A stretch of DNA of 64,000 nt from Candidatus Methylobacter titanis (GTDB lineage: Bacteria; Pseudomonadota; Gammaproteobacteria; Methylococcales; Methylomonadaceae): assembly GCA_029946125.1 (NCBI GenBank), contig JAQSDX010000003.1, positions 43,514-107,513 on the forward strand, read 5' to 3'. Of this stretch, positions 9,598 through 18,057 are shown one piece after another. The notes under the pieces are model-generated. The model made no database searches and was not told the origin of the DNA. It saw only the letters and a program-made list of their open reading frames with translations. Both the position numbers and the translations under genes were made by a program. Numbering within the stretch: the first letter of the stretch is position 1; every line of letters starts with the position of its first letter.

Positions 9598-11457
9598 TTA
9601 AAAAGCAATAAATAGATGCTTAAGATGCTGGCGCAGGTTCCATTTGGCATCGGTATTCAGGGCGCGTTCCAGGCAGATAAAGGCTTGCGGGTTTTGCAGT
9701 AATTGATCGACGGTTTTATTCGACAGCGTATTGTCCAGGCAAATCAATGCCGATTTCTCGCCATCATTGACAAGGCTGACAGCGTTGGCGGTGAATTGGG
9801 GTTGTTCCTGTAGCTGGTAATTGAGGCGGAAGCCGTTTTTCAGTAACACTTCATCGCGTATCTCGTGCGGCTCGAACAGGCCGATCAGTTGCGCTTCTTT
9901 TTCGGTGATGTAAGCTTCCAGCCGTTGCAGGTTTTCCGCTTCCGAAGCTTCCGGGTCGGGTTTGAAATCAACGCGCGGAAAATGCGATTTGGTCAGTTGG
10001 TAGACTTTGAAACCGGCATTCAAAGGTTGGGGGTTTTCGCCATAGCCGTTAATCACCCGATTTACCCGCTCGATGGTGATGTCGGATATTTTTTTGAAAC
10101 CGGCTTTATAAGCTTCGGAATCGGCTTTGGTTTGTTCGGGCAGTTGGACGAGGATAAATTTGCGGTTGCCGTTGTCTTGCTTGTTAAGCTCCAGGACGGC
10201 TTGAGCGGCCACTCCAGAACCAGAAAAGAAATCCAGAATCATATCATCTGGCTTAGTGCAAACTTGTGAAAGAAGCGTTTTTAATAGTGAGACCGGTTTT
10301 GAGTAATCAAATATATTGCCACCTAAAAGTTGCTGAATTGCTCGTGTGGCTTCGGTATTGAGACCAACTTTGTCCATCATTAAAGAAGAAAATGGATTGT
10401 ATGTGCTTTTTAATTCGTTTCTGTACCGCTTTAGCATTGGACGTTTGCTGTTGTCCTCAGGAAAATAAACTCGTTCTTCAGCTATCAGTTTATCCATTGA
10501 CTGAGGGATGTAAGCCCAAACTCTATTAGGATTAAATGGAAAAATATTGCCTGTAGCCGGATCAATAAGATCATAAGCCTGATTTGGACGCATGGAAGCC
10601 GTCATGCCAACCGTTAAGTCTCCTAATACCCATTCGCCACGAGAGTCATCATCAGGATTCGAGTAACTTTTAAAATCTTTGGCATATCCAGCAAAATCAT
10701 TTAGCTCGCCTTTGTGATAGCAAATAACATATTCATGGTCAGTTGAAACATTATTATCAGCCATAGCTGAGGATGCCCGACGCTTCCAAAGTAACTGTAC
10801 AACAAAATTTTCCTCCCCAAACACCTCATCCATCGCCTTGCGCAGGTTATGCACCTCATTGTCGTCTATCGAAACAAAGATCACGCCGTCGTCTTTCAGC
10901 AGTTGCCGCGCCAGCAATAAGCGCGGGTAGATCATGTTCAGCCAGTTGGAATGGTAGCGGCCGTCGCTGTCGGGATTGGTATCGACTTTTATCCCGGCTT
11001 CCGCGCCGCCGGTTTGCTCCCAGTAGGCTTGGCGCTGTTCGTTGTAATTGTCCGAATAAACAAAATCCTTGCCGGTGTTGTAAGGCGGGTCGATGTAGAT
11101 GCATTTGACCGCGCCACGGTATGCGGCCAGCAGGCATTTAAGGCTTTCCAGGTTTTCACCCTCGATAATCAGGTTGCCGTTTGCCTTGCCGGGATTGACC
11201 GAGCGGGTTTCGTCATAGGTCAGCGCCGCCGTGGTAGGGTTGTAAGCGGCCTGTTTGGCGTTGCGCTTGCCCGACCAGGTGAAATCGTAACGTTCCTTGT
11301 TGTGGACGGTTTCTCCCGCCAATTGTTTAATATCGTCGAGTTTAAGCCGGCCTTCGCCGTCAAACAGGTCGGGGAACAGGCGTTTTAATTCCTGCAAGCG
11401 TTGTTGCTGTCCGTCGGGGGTGTTAGGCATTTTTTGTTGCAGGGCGGATTCGTTCAT
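9598..11457 (-). CDS. mod: Type III restriction-modification methylase (N6-adenine, Mod)
   Basis: A 619-residue beta-class N6-adenine methyltransferase. Catalytic motif IV IYIDPPYNTG lies near residue 125 and comes before the SAM-binding motif I DFFSGSGVAAQ near 415, the circular order of type III Mod proteins. The variable middle (roughly 230-380) is the expected target-recognition region. It would methylate one strand of an asymmetric site and guide the Res subunit. Unusually, it lies downstream of res in the direction of transcription and is separated from it by about 200 bases of REP-type repeats. Confidence 0.9.
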   Translation of the reverse strand: MNESALQQKMPNTPDGQQQRLQELKRLFPDLFDGEGRLKLDDIKQLAGETVHNKERYDFTWSGKRNAKQAAYNPTTAALTYDETRSVNPGKANGNLIIEGENLESLKCLLAAYRGAVKCIYIDPPYNTGKDFVYSDNYNEQRQAYWEQTGGAEAGIKVDTNPDSDGRYHSNWLNMIYPRLLLARQLLKDDGVIFVSIDDNEVHNLRKAMDEVFGEENFVVQLLWKRRASSAMADNNVSTDHEYVICYHKGELNDFAGYAKDFKSYSNPDDDSRGEWVLGDLTVGMTASMRPNQAYDLIDPATGNIFPFNPNRVWAYIPQSMDKLIAEERVYFPEDNSKRPMLKRYRNELKSTYNPFSSLMMDKVGLNTEATRAIQQLLGGNIFDYSKPVSLLKTLLSQVCTKPDDMILDFFSGSGVAAQAVLELNKQDNGNRKFILVQLPEQTKADSEAYKAGFKKISDITIERVNRVINGYGENPQPLNAGFKVYQLTKSHFPRVDFKPDPEASEAENLQRLEAYITEKEAQLIGLFEPHEIRDEVLLKNGFRLNYQLQEQPQFTANAVSLVNDGEKSALICLDNTLSNKTVDQLLQNPQAFICLERALNTDAKWNLRQHLKHLFIAF

Positions 11458-11486
11458 TTTTAGTTGTATTGTTGGATGGATGATTT

Positions 11487-11660
11487 ATCGTTCCCACGCC
11501 GGAGCGTTACTGCTATTCAGTTAAGCTTCGTAGGAGCGGGCCATGCCCGCGAGCGATGCCGATTAACTTTGGTAATCATTGTCGTGATGTCGCGGGCGCG
11601 GCCCGCTCCTACGAAATCTTTTTGTGTTTATCGTTCCCACGCTCCGGCGTGGAAACGATG
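11487..11660. repeat. Composite repeat block between res and mod: REP pair inside ATCGTTCCCACG palindromes
   Basis: Two GTAGGAGCGGGC REP units in inverted orientation (11530-11552 and 11590-11612) are flanked by a second repeat type. That type is ATCGTTCCCACGCCGGAGCG at 11487-11506 and a full palindrome, CGTTCCCACGC..GGCGTGG, at 11630-11660. The block fills the whole gap between the two subunits of the restriction system. A short relative of the outer palindrome is at 36453-36479. Confidence 0.85.
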
Positions 11661-11661
11661 T

Positions 11662-14406
11662 CTATAGCTTTATATCGCCATAGTCTTTAACCGGCGCGTG
11701 AAAGCTGGCTTGTTGGTAGCCGCCCGGTGTTTCTTTGACTTGGTAAGTTACATCGCCGCCAATTTCGGCGCGAATGCCCAAGGCCTGAAAATGCTTAACC
11801 GCGCATTGGATTTTGGTGCGTTCGTCTTCGGTCAGTGCGTGGGTGTCGTTGAGGTCATTGGTGCTTTTGGTTTCGATGACAAAATACAGCTCTTTATCGT
11901 CGTCGCTGTTTTTAAGGCTGCAATGTTTAACGACCAGCCCAAAGTCAGGTTGATAGTTACCGATGGGTGTGGGTATCTTGTAAAGATCCGGCAGTTTCAG
12001 CACGCAGACGACTTTGGGATCGTCGTCGGCATTATGGGCAAAGTTGTGTTCCGGCATTGAGTCGGCATCACATATTGCAAAATCGTAAAGGCCTTTATTG
12101 GGCGTCGGCTCCACCGGCGAGTAGGTGTGAATGGCCTCTTTGAACAGATCCAATGGAAAGCTGTCGCCGGTCTCATGGTAACTGAGGGTGCGCAGCATTT
12201 CCGCCAGTTCAATGCGTTTGAGTTCTTTGCTTGCTTGTTGAATAAATAGCGGCGGATTGCGCAGTATCTGGGCCTTGTTATCCAATGCCTTGATGATCCT
12301 GAACACCACGCTGTAGCTGAGTGAGGTGTTTTCGCTGATTTGTTCGACAATATCCGCCGCCGAGTAACTGGCTTTAAGCTGGGCAATTTCCCGGCCGATT
12401 TCCTCGCCTTGGCCTTGGATATTTTGCAGTTCTTTGATACGGGTCAGGCGTATCTCTGCTTCGTAACTGGCTATTTTTATTTTGCCCAGTTCTTGTATGC
12501 CGCGATTGATAATTTCAGCTTCATCAAAACTCACCGTGTATTGAGTTTTTCTCGCCAATGACTGCCAGAAGTTGCGGAAACTGTCGCTGTTGAAGCGCGC
12601 TTCGTGCCGGGTCAGTTTGTTTTGCTTTTTGTTGCCTTTGTGATTGTTACGCAGGGGTGGCTGTTTACCGTCTGTGCCGAATTCATCCGACAATTGCGCC
12701 TGATATTGCAGGGCGAAGGTTTCGTAAGTTTCATTGGGGATCAGGGTTAGCACATTGACTTCATCATCGGCATCGTTGCTGGCCGGGTCATAAATACGCT
12801 GGCCTTGCTGGTTAACACAGATACGCAGGCCCCGGCCTATCTCCTGACGTTTTTTGATTTCGCTGTAGGTCTGGTTAAGCGTGGCGATGTTGAAAATATT
12901 GGGGTTATCCCAGCCGACGCCCAGCGCGGAATGCGAGAAAATGAATTCGACCGGATTGTCCAGCGACAACAGTTGCTGCTTGTCTTTGAGGATAAGGTCG
13001 TAGATTTCCCGGTTTTTGAGCATCGCGCTTTCGTTGTCGGTAAATTCGCCTTTGCCGGTACGCGCAAAGTAGTAGCCTTGCACGGCGATAATTTGCGCCG
13101 GACTGGTTTGCTTGCCGGTGCGCTCCTGGTGAACGCGCTGATATTCTTCGGCAAACAGGTGTTTTATCAGCGGCTCGGCACCGATGTAATTATCGACTTT
13201 GTCGATAAAAATCAGCGACAGGCATTTGATACCGCGCGGGCTGAGTTTTTGCTGTTTATCAAAATGACTGCTGATTAACCAGTACAGTTGCTGGCGGAAT
13301 ATGCCGCCAATATCGCCCTGGCGCTGGTTTTGTTCTATTTCCACGCCGTTGCTGAAATGGATTTTCCAGTGCTTGTCGCGCAAGCCTTTGTAGATGCGCT
13401 CTACGGTAAAGTCTTGATAGCTGATGTTGTTGGTTATTGCGCCCAAATTATCGCCGACTTTAAGCCATTTGCTGGGTTTAAGCGTAAAGCCTGCCTTGAT
13501 GTTGTGCCAGAGATTAAGCTTGGCTTTTGGGTCTTGTCCGGCTTGGGCTTGAATCTCCTGCAACTCTATTTTTAAGGTGGCTTCGTCGTTGATTTCTGCC
13601 ACCGACAGCACTTCAATTTTCTTTACCAGACCTTCGGCGTAAGCATCGTAAGGCGTCAGGCGATAAAGCCGGTTGATGATGCGCTTATGGGTGGCCGAAT
13701 AACGAAACACAAACAGCGGCGTTAAGGTAGTCAGGCGTTTTTGCGCCAGCTCGGTATCCATGCCTTCTTGCGGCTCGTCCATGATAATGATGGGGCGGGT
13801 TTGACCCAAGGCTTCAAGATAGCTAAAGCCGCCGATGCTGTCATCCCGGCCGGTTTGGTTGAGTATGCGATCTTCGGCAGTGAAGGCCTGAACGGTGGTC
13901 AGCATGATTTGCGGCTGATCGTCATTGATAAAATGTTTGAGTTGATTCAGGCGTTTGCTGTCGTATTCAAACCAGTGGATGTTGTGTTGATAATAGTCTT
14001 TAAGCTGTTCGGCAAAACTTTCCAGCGTGTTGATGATGCCTTCTTTCACCGCTATGGAAGGCACCAGAATGATGAATTTGGTATAACCGTATTCTCGATA
14101 GAGTTCGTACAAAGTGCGGATATAAACCAGTGTTTTGCCGGTGCCGGTTTCCATTTCGATGCAGATTTGCGGCTCTTCGCTTAAGGTGGCTTCATTTTCT
14201 GCAAGGGCGTTTTGTTGCAGGATGGCGAGTTTATTTTTGTGTAGCTGCTCCGGGCTTAGCAAGCACAGGTTTGGGGTAATATCGGATGCATTGGTTTGTG
14301 ATAGTAACGGACGCTCGGATATATTTTTGCTTTGACCTTTGAAGAGTTCAACCGCGCTTTGTATGGCTTTGTTTTGATAGAGCAGGTCTTCAAGCTGAAG
14401 TTGCAT
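11662..14406 (-). CDS. res: Type III restriction enzyme, helicase-nuclease subunit (Res)
   Basis: A 914-residue SF2 helicase with a C-terminal nuclease. Walker A METGTGKT is at about residue 88 and the motif II variant IIMDEPQ at about 208, with helicase motif VI region QEIGRGLR. The endonuclease core is near the C-terminus (PDFGLVV then YFVIETKST, a PD-(D/E)XK arrangement). It would translocate or slide from two head-to-head sites and cut when both are unmethylated. All key motifs look intact. Confidence 0.9.
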   Translation of the reverse strand: MQLQLEDLLYQNKAIQSAVELFKGQSKNISERPLLSQTNASDITPNLCLLSPEQLHKNKLAILQQNALAENEATLSEEPQICIEMETGTGKTLVYIRTLYELYREYGYTKFIILVPSIAVKEGIINTLESFAEQLKDYYQHNIHWFEYDSKRLNQLKHFINDDQPQIMLTTVQAFTAEDRILNQTGRDDSIGGFSYLEALGQTRPIIIMDEPQEGMDTELAQKRLTTLTPLFVFRYSATHKRIINRLYRLTPYDAYAEGLVKKIEVLSVAEINDEATLKIELQEIQAQAGQDPKAKLNLWHNIKAGFTLKPSKWLKVGDNLGAITNNISYQDFTVERIYKGLRDKHWKIHFSNGVEIEQNQRQGDIGGIFRQQLYWLISSHFDKQQKLSPRGIKCLSLIFIDKVDNYIGAEPLIKHLFAEEYQRVHQERTGKQTSPAQIIAVQGYYFARTGKGEFTDNESAMLKNREIYDLILKDKQQLLSLDNPVEFIFSHSALGVGWDNPNIFNIATLNQTYSEIKKRQEIGRGLRICVNQQGQRIYDPASNDADDEVNVLTLIPNETYETFALQYQAQLSDEFGTDGKQPPLRNNHKGNKKQNKLTRHEARFNSDSFRNFWQSLARKTQYTVSFDEAEIINRGIQELGKIKIASYEAEIRLTRIKELQNIQGQGEEIGREIAQLKASYSAADIVEQISENTSLSYSVVFRIIKALDNKAQILRNPPLFIQQASKELKRIELAEMLRTLSYHETGDSFPLDLFKEAIHTYSPVEPTPNKGLYDFAICDADSMPEHNFAHNADDDPKVVCVLKLPDLYKIPTPIGNYQPDFGLVVKHCSLKNSDDDKELYFVIETKSTNDLNDTHALTEDERTKIQCAVKHFQALGIRAEIGGDVTYQVKETPGGYQQASFHAPVKDYGDIKL

Positions 14407-14445
14407 CGTGTTCCTTGGTTTGCGCTAAAGGGTGAAAAGGTGTGC

Positions 14446-14928
14446 TTACCAATCTTTATGCATCGTAATCTTGATGCCTGACTGCTGATAGCGGCGATAA
14501 CGATTTCTGCCGGCTTCTTTGGTGGTTTCGCTGTTATCCAGTATTTCAAGAATGCGCTCGGTTTGCGGTCCTATGTCAGGATAGCGGGAAGACAGGTTGA
14601 ATAGGACTTTTTGCCTGTTTTCGGGCGCGTCCAGCGAGCCGATCAAGATGACTTTTTCTGTGGCCGCACTCGCTCCCGGCGAGTCTGCGGCATACACACC
14701 AACCCTGGCAATATCGGGCAGTTCGCCGGTATATATCTGGTGCGGGATAAAACTGCCCGCCCTGAAAGTCCAGAGCAGGTCGTCTATGATTTGGCTTTGT
14801 TCGGCTGAATCGGTGAGCACATAGCAAAAACTGCCGTTACGATAGGCTTTTTCGATCAGTTTGCAGGCAAACAGATACCTGTCGTCCAGCGATTCAGTCG
14901 GCAGTATATAAAAGCTGACTTCAGCCAC
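14446..14928 (-). CDS. holC: DNA polymerase III chi subunit
   Basis: A 160-residue HolC homologue; chi links the clamp loader to single-stranded-DNA-binding protein. The N-terminal VSFYILPTES and the central LLWTFRAGSFIPHQ are family hallmarks. It is about 15 residues longer than typical chi, because residues about 74-90 (GVYAADSPGASAA) are encoded by a 47-bp palindrome also found in valS. It lies just after pepA as in E. coli, but valS, normally next, is displaced by about 5.7 kb of accessory genes. Confidence 0.9.
   Translation of the reverse strand: MAEVSFYILPTESLDDRYLFACKLIEKAYRNGSFCYVLTDSAEQSQIIDDLLWTFRAGSFIPHQIYTGELPDIARVGVYAADSPGASAATEKVILIGSLDAPENRQKVLFNLSSRYPDIGPQTERILEILDNSETTKEAGRNRYRRYQQSGIKITMHKDW
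14663..14709. repeat. 47-bp palindromic element inside the holC reading frame
   Basis: Arms GCCGCACTCGC (14663-14673) and GCGAGTCTGCGGC (14679-14691) pair around a five-base loop with a two-base bulge. The tail ATACACACCAACCCTGGC ends at 14709. Stem bases differ from the valS copy but remain complementary, while the tail differs by one base. The encoded peptides are alike: GVYA-x3-PGA-x-SAA in valS versus GVYA-x3-PGASAA here. Confidence 0.8.
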
Positions 14929-14967
14929 TTAGGTGATTTCCACTAATGAATCGACTAAAAAAAACGT

Positions 14968-15032
14968 CCACGAAAAATACAAAAATTCTCATAACACGAT
15001 TGTTGTGACGGCTTTTTTCGTGTCTTTCGTGG
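14968..15032. repeat. Imperfect inverted repeat (CCACGAAA...TTTCGTGG) between holC and pepA
   Basis: CCACGAAAAATAC at 14968-14980 faces CGTGTCTTTCGTGG at 15019-15032, making a long imperfect hairpin in the 128-base pepA-holC gap. It could be a terminator-like structure or another dispersed repeat; only one copy was noticed in the window. Confidence 0.4.
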
Positions 15033-15056
15033 AGAGGGTTTTTCCTGCGGATCACC

Positions 15057-16553
15057 TTATGCCTTCGGCTGTTGAGCGCGGTTAATCAGATACTGGCTTA
15101 ATAACGATACCGGGCGGCCGGTTGCGCCTTTGGTTGGGCCGGTGCGCCAGGCGGTGCCGGCAATGTCCAGATGCGCCCAGCGGAATTTTTCGGCAAAACG
15201 TGCCAGAAAACAGGCGGCAGTGATGGTGCCGGCATCTTTGCCGCCGACATTGGCCATGTCGGCGAAATTGGATTTAAGTTGTTCCTGATATTCTTCCCAT
15301 AGCGGTAAACGCCAAACGCTGTCGTTGGCGGTTTCACCGGCTGCAAGCAGGTCATTGCACAAGGCGTCATCGTTGCCGAGCAGGCCGCTGGTTACACGGC
15401 CTAAAGCCACCAGGCAGGCGCCGGTCAGGGTGGCCAGATCAATCACTACCTCGGGATTGAAGCGTTCGGCATACGTTAACGCGTCGCACAGCAGTAAGCG
15501 GCCTTCGGCGTCGGTATTTAACACTTCAATGGTTTTGCCGGACATGCTGGTCAAAATATCGCCCGGTTTATTGGCGTCGCCATCCGGCATATTTTCTGAC
15601 GAGGGAATCAGGCCGATAATATTCAACGGCAGTTGCAGTTGCGCCACGGCAAGCAAGGTGCCCAGAACAGACGCGCCGCCGCACATGTCGTATTTCATTT
15701 CATCCATGCCCGCAGGCTGTTTTAATGAAATGCCGCCGGCATCGAAAGTCAGACCTTTGCCGATCAGCACGATAGGCTTGGCGTCTTTATCGCCACATTG
15801 ATAGTTTAGGGTAATGAATTTTGCCGGTTGACGACTGCCGCGCGAGACCGATAAAAGAGCACCCATGCCCAGTGCAGTCATATCGGATTCTTCCAGGATG
15901 CTAACATTCAGACTGGCGTATTTTTTACTCAGCTCTATCGCCTGTTCGGCAAGATAGGTTGGGGTGCAGATGTTGCCCGGTAAATCGCTCAGGTGTTTGG
16001 TCAACTCCATGCCTTCGGCAATAGCCTTGCCTTGCAGCATTCCGGAATGCGCCAAAGTTCGTTCGGCTTCGGTGGCGGCAATAGAAATTTTTTGAATCTG
16101 ACTTTCTGTTTCTTTATCGGATTTTGTGTGGGTAAATTGATAGACGGCATCGTTAAAGACTTCGATGATATGCCGGGATTTCCATTGCCGGTCACGGCCT
16201 GCAACATCGCATTCCGCCAAACAGCAGACTATCGATTTTATTTGCGGTTTTTTCAGGCTGTTAACGGCGGCCAGCAGCGCTTTTTTGTAGTCTTTAGCGG
16301 ATAAAGGCTTATTTTCGCCCAGTCCGACCAGCAAAATGCGTTCAATCTTGCTGTCTGGAACCGCGTTGATTAACACGGTTTCGCCGTTTTTTCCGCTCAG
16401 GTCGCCACGGCTGACGATGGTGTTAATGAGTCCGTGGGTGATGCTGTTAAGCGCGGTTGCTGACGGACTGAGTTGTTGGTCTTGATAAACGCCGACAATA
16501 ATACAATCACATTGCAGGTCTTCTAATGGCGCGGTTTCTATTGAATAATCCAT
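15057..16553 (-). CDS. pepA: Leucyl aminopeptidase PepA
   Basis: A 498-residue M17 family metallopeptidase. The C-terminal catalytic domain shows the metal and active-site segments GKGLTFDAGGISLK and NTDAEGRLLL, followed by DLATLTGA. The N-terminal domain (to about residue 160) is the variable DNA-binding or regulatory part in E. coli PepA. It removes N-terminal amino acids from peptides in the cytoplasm. It is divergent from lptF across a 320-base gap and followed by holC, the classical arrangement. Confidence 0.96.
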   Translation of the reverse strand: MDYSIETAPLEDLQCDCIIVGVYQDQQLSPSATALNSITHGLINTIVSRGDLSGKNGETVLINAVPDSKIERILLVGLGENKPLSAKDYKKALLAAVNSLKKPQIKSIVCCLAECDVAGRDRQWKSRHIIEVFNDAVYQFTHTKSDKETESQIQKISIAATEAERTLAHSGMLQGKAIAEGMELTKHLSDLPGNICTPTYLAEQAIELSKKYASLNVSILEESDMTALGMGALLSVSRGSRQPAKFITLNYQCGDKDAKPIVLIGKGLTFDAGGISLKQPAGMDEMKYDMCGGASVLGTLLAVAQLQLPLNIIGLIPSSENMPDGDANKPGDILTSMSGKTIEVLNTDAEGRLLLCDALTYAERFNPEVVIDLATLTGACLVALGRVTSGLLGNDDALCNDLLAAGETANDSVWRLPLWEEYQEQLKSNFADMANVGGKDAGTITAACFLARFAEKFRWAHLDIAGTAWRTGPTKGATGRPVSLLSQYLINRAQQPKA

Positions 16554-16923
16554 AACTTAACTCGTTGATGTGTAAGAGAGCGTTATCTTGAACAGGTCGA
16601 AGAAGCTGTCGCAAGATGAGCCGTTTAGACGCAATTATACAACATAAATATCGATTTTTGATTGAGCCGGTACGGTTGGCGGTAAATTGGATAGTTTGGA
16701 TTCATCATCGAAAACATCAAGACCGGGGCTGCCAGCTTAAGGGCGGACAAGTACCACGGCTTAACTTTTAGGCTGTCTTCATTTAAGTTGGTAGCCAAAA
16801 CCGGCGTTGTTTCTATAAAATGGCTGATAATTTACCCGTTTAAGGCAGGAGACAGTGCTCTTTTGACCTTGTATCGTGGACTTTCGTTGTACAACACATA
16901 CGTTTTTGATGGGGAGAATACGC
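16554..16923. other. Divergent intergenic region pepA / lptF
   Basis: No gene or repeat was recognised. The stretch must hold the divergent promoters for pepA and lptFG. A TATAAAAT string at about 16815 is a possible -10 for lptF, but no convincing -35 lies at the right distance, so no promoter is claimed. Confidence 0.5.
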
Positions 16924-18057
16924 TTGGAAGCAGCTTGGACTAAAGGCTATAAAACGGGGCGGCGCAAGATAGTCACTGTTCTGGATAAAATGGTTGCTTT
17001 GGATTTGTTAAGGACGTTGCTGGCGGTTTGGTCGGTGATTGTCGTGATTATCGTCAGTCGGCAGTTTATCAGGATTCTTGATAAGGCCATTGAGGGGCAA
17101 GTATCCAATCAAACCCTGATGACTGTTTTAGGGTTGAAAACGATTATTGCCAGCGCGACCTTTTTGCCTGCGGCCTTGTTTATGGCGGTGTTAATGGTTC
17201 TGGGCAGAATGTACAGGGATCAAGAAATGTCGGCAGTGGCCTCGGCAGGAGGCGGTGCCGGAACGGTCTATCGAGCTATATTCTTGCTGATTTTTCCTGT
17301 CACGGTGCTGTCAGCCGGCTTGTCATTTTATGCCTCTCCCTGGGCCGAGGCCATGATGGAGGAGTTGATGCATCAGGATAAGGAATCCGCCGATCTTAGA
17401 GGTATTGCCGCCGGAAAGTTTAGTGAATACAGCCAGGGAGATCTGGTTTTTTATGTAGAAAATATTGATGCCGATAAAGAAATGCATCAGGTTTTTGTAC
17501 AGCACAGACAGGGGGATCGTTTGGCGATTATCAATGCGGAAACAGGTCGGTTGAAAGATTTGCCGGACGGGCGCTATGTCATTCTGGAAAACGGTGAGCG
17601 CATACAAGGACAACCGGGGGCGTTAAATTTTGTGCTTGAACAGTTCACGGAATATGCGGTCAGAATAGAGAATAAAGAATCTATTGCTAATTTTGGCAAG
17701 GAGTCGATTGCCAGTGATACGTTAGTGGGTTCCGGCCAAATAGCCGATATTGCCGAGTTGCAGCGCCGACTGTCTATTCCTATGGGGATAATATTGCTGA
17801 GTTTTATTGCGGTGCCTTTAGCGCAAATGTCGCCTCGTGGAGGTGTATACGGGAATATGCTGGTTGGTTTTATCATTTATTTTAGCTATGGCAATCTTAT
17901 TCGGGTCAGTCATAGTTGGGTTTTGAATCAAACCATTCCCGCCTGGCTCGGTATTGTTGGCGTCAATACCTTATTATTGTTGGTAGGCGGGGTTTTGTTG
18001 GCACGGTTATTTGGCTGGCAGTGGTTGCTGATGAAGCTTAGGGAGATCAATAAGTGA
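16924..18057 (+). CDS. lptF: LPS export permease LptF
   Basis: An inner-membrane permease of the LptB2FGC transporter that extracts lipopolysaccharide. It has paired N-terminal membrane helices (after VALDLLRTLLAVW), a large periplasmic beta-jellyroll (about residues 120-270) and three C-terminal helices. The start is uncertain: GGGGAG stands seven bases before TTG at 16924, while alignment to other LptF proteins favours ATG at 16990. A further upstream GTG at 16876 has no ribosome site. The stop overlaps lptG as GTGA, so the pair is coupled. Confidence 0.9.
   Translation: MEAAWTKGYKTGRRKIVTVLDKMVALDLLRTLLAVWSVIVVIIVSRQFIRILDKAIEGQVSNQTLMTVLGLKTIIASATFLPAALFMAVLMVLGRMYRDQEMSAVASAGGGAGTVYRAIFLLIFPVTVLSAGLSFYASPWAEAMMEELMHQDKESADLRGIAAGKFSEYSQGDLVFYVENIDADKEMHQVFVQHRQGDRLAIINAETGRLKDLPDGRYVILENGERIQGQPGALNFVLEQFTEYAVRIENKESIANFGKESIASDTLVGSGQIADIAELQRRLSIPMGIILLSFIAVPLAQMSPRGGVYGNMLVGFIIYFSYGNLIRVSHSWVLNQTIPAWLGIVGVNTLLLLVGGVLLARLFGWQWLLMKLREINK

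Noticed and set aside
10773..11388. Plus-strand frames inside mod
   Set aside because: Arg/Ser/Cys-rich shadow frames opposite conserved methylase motifs.
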